Origin: Burkholderiales bacterium
GTDB taxonomy: Bacteria > Pseudomonadota > Gammaproteobacteria > Burkholderiales > SG8-39
Direction of reading: 5' to 3'
DNA: 64,000 nucleotides
NCBI GenBank assembly: GCA_027493935.1
Contig: JAOSJV010000001.1
Coordinates: 930,001-994,000 of the forward strand
In this document: positions 63,404-64,000 of the stretch, piece by piece
How positions within the stretch are numbered: position 1 is the first letter of the stretch
How the letters are laid out: each line of letters begins with the position of its first letter
The notes under the pieces: model-generated
Told to the model about the DNA's origin: nothing
The model's input: only the letters and a program-made list of their open reading frames with translations
Databases searched by the model: none
Program-made: the position numbers and the translations under genes

Positions 63404-64000
63404 TCAGGTCCGGCGGCGGCGCGCCGCGGCGCGCTGCGGGCCGGGCCGCGCGGCGAGGCCCTCGATCTGCAGCGTGAGCGCCCGCCGCAGGCTGGCGACG
63501 CCCGCCGCCACCCGCGGCGCCGGTGCACCGATCCACCAGCGCAGCGCGGCGGAGTACACGAAGAAGATCTGCCGTGCGATGAACCGCGCGTCCGGTGTCG
63601 CGCGGATCTCGCCGGCGCGCTGCGCCTGCCCGACGAGCCGCTCGATCCCCGTGATCAGCCGGCCGCGGATGGCGTGGAAGTGAGCTGTCTGCTTGCCGGA
63701 GGAATAGAACGTGAGCTCCTGCAGCGCGAGGCGCGAGAGCGCGGGATGCTGCGCGAACTGCTCGTAGTGGCACCGGAACACGGCCATGAGCTGGGCGAGC
63801 AATGGAGCGCCCGGGCGCGGCGCGGCGAGCGCCCGGTCGGTAAGCGCGTCGAGCTCCTCGTTGAAGATCAAGAAGACGAGGTCGCGCTTGTCGTCGGCGT
63901 AGCTGAAGAGCGTTCCGAGACCGACGTGCGCGCGTTGTGCGATCTGGCGCATCGTCGCGGCGCCGTAGCCGTGGCGCCGGAAGAGCTCGCGCGCGGCGGC
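63404..64000 (-). CDS. TetR/AcrR-family regulator (partial, N-terminus outside window)
   Basis: About 199 residues are visible. The DNA-binding helix-turn-helix reads ELFRRHGYGAATMRQIAQRA then HVGLGTLFSYADDKRDLVFL. The ligand domain includes LSRLALQELTFYSSGKQ and IARQIFFVYSAALRWWIGA. The frame continues past the window edge, so the first 10 or so residues are missing. The C-terminus is Arg/Ala-rich. It is convergent with the aryl-ligase/amidohydrolase cluster and may control it or the next genes beyond the window. Confidence 0.9.
   Translation of the reverse strand, partial: AAARELFRRHGYGAATMRQIAQRAHVGLGTLFSYADDKRDLVFLIFNEELDALTDRALAAPRPGAPLLAQLMAVFRCHYEQFAQHPALSRLALQELTFYSSGKQTAHFHAIRGRLITGIERLVGQAQRAGEIRATPDARFIARQIFFVYSAALRWWIGAPAPRVAAGVASLRRALTLQIEGLAARPGPQRAAARRRRT

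Overview
The window is about 64 kb of very GC-rich, gene-dense bacterial DNA. Gene order and protein types point to a betaproteobacterium, Burkholderiales-like, probably a soil or water organism known from a draft or metagenomic assembly. The best evidence is the run YajR-type MFS, ssb, FmdB-type zinc ribbon, DUF502, aspS, nudB, ybhP-like, clsB at 0.4-8.9 kb, an order I associate with this class. The rest is a catabolic, transport-rich accessory landscape with many short intergenic repeats. No rRNA, tRNA or CRISPR array was recognised.

Layout. 0.4-8.9 kb: housekeeping block, with a secreted guanyl-specific RNase and its barstar-type inhibitor inserted between aspS and nudB. 9.1-12 kb: a ComB-like phosphatase with two MaoC-type hydratases in a tightly overlapping operon, divergent from a PHB-depolymerase-like esterase. 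12-15.5 kb: a decayed stretch with an ABC-exporter fragment, a frameshifted acetyltransferase, an IS66 remnant and an inactivated tyrosine-recombinase tail. 15.5-21.8 kb: thioesterase, AhpD-like protein, a TIGR04348-type glycosyltransferase (SenB-like) and SelD/SenC, suggesting selenometabolite chemistry, then a flavin disulfide reductase and an MliC-type lipoprotein. 21.9-25.2 kb: hydantoin racemase, D-hydantoinase and D-carbamoylase, a complete route from hydantoins to D-amino acids. 25.4-29.7 kb: UbiD-family decarboxylase convergent with a TRAP transporter. 29.9-41.1 kb: ATZ/TRZ-type amidohydrolase, DadA-like D-amino-acid dehydrogenase, LysR regulator, a divergent urocanase paralogue, SDR, epimerase, small monooxygenase and a complete polar amino-acid ABC transporter. 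41.2-49.5 kb: flavin reductase, quinone reductases, two acyl-CoA dehydrogenases, GST, GT-C glycosyltransferase and DoxX. 49.8-58.1 kb: a seven-gene minus-strand operon with an M24-fold protein, E1 alpha, E1 beta and E2 of a 2-oxoacid/acetoin-type dehydrogenase, Gfo/Idh oxidoreductase, EboE-like TIM barrel and a 3-hydroxyisobutyrate-dehydrogenase-like enzyme, behind a good sigma70 promoter. 58.5-64 kb: thioesterase, then a DUF3237, SDR, aryl-AMP ligase and amidohydrolase cluster, and a truncated TetR regulator.

Two cautions apply. At least 16 otherwise intact genes, including essential aspS, carry about 20 single-base indels, mostly in G/C runs. This is best read as sequencing or consensus error, so these genes are annotated as CDS with the shift noted. 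Also, at least four dispersed intergenic repeat families are present, and some run into gene ends.

The most interesting non-genic signal is a roughly 40-nt conserved element at 6870-6909 (+) and 29808-29847 (-). Both copies lie upstream of, and in the same orientation as, unrelated genes, and both contain a hairpin whose stem keeps its pairing despite a base change.
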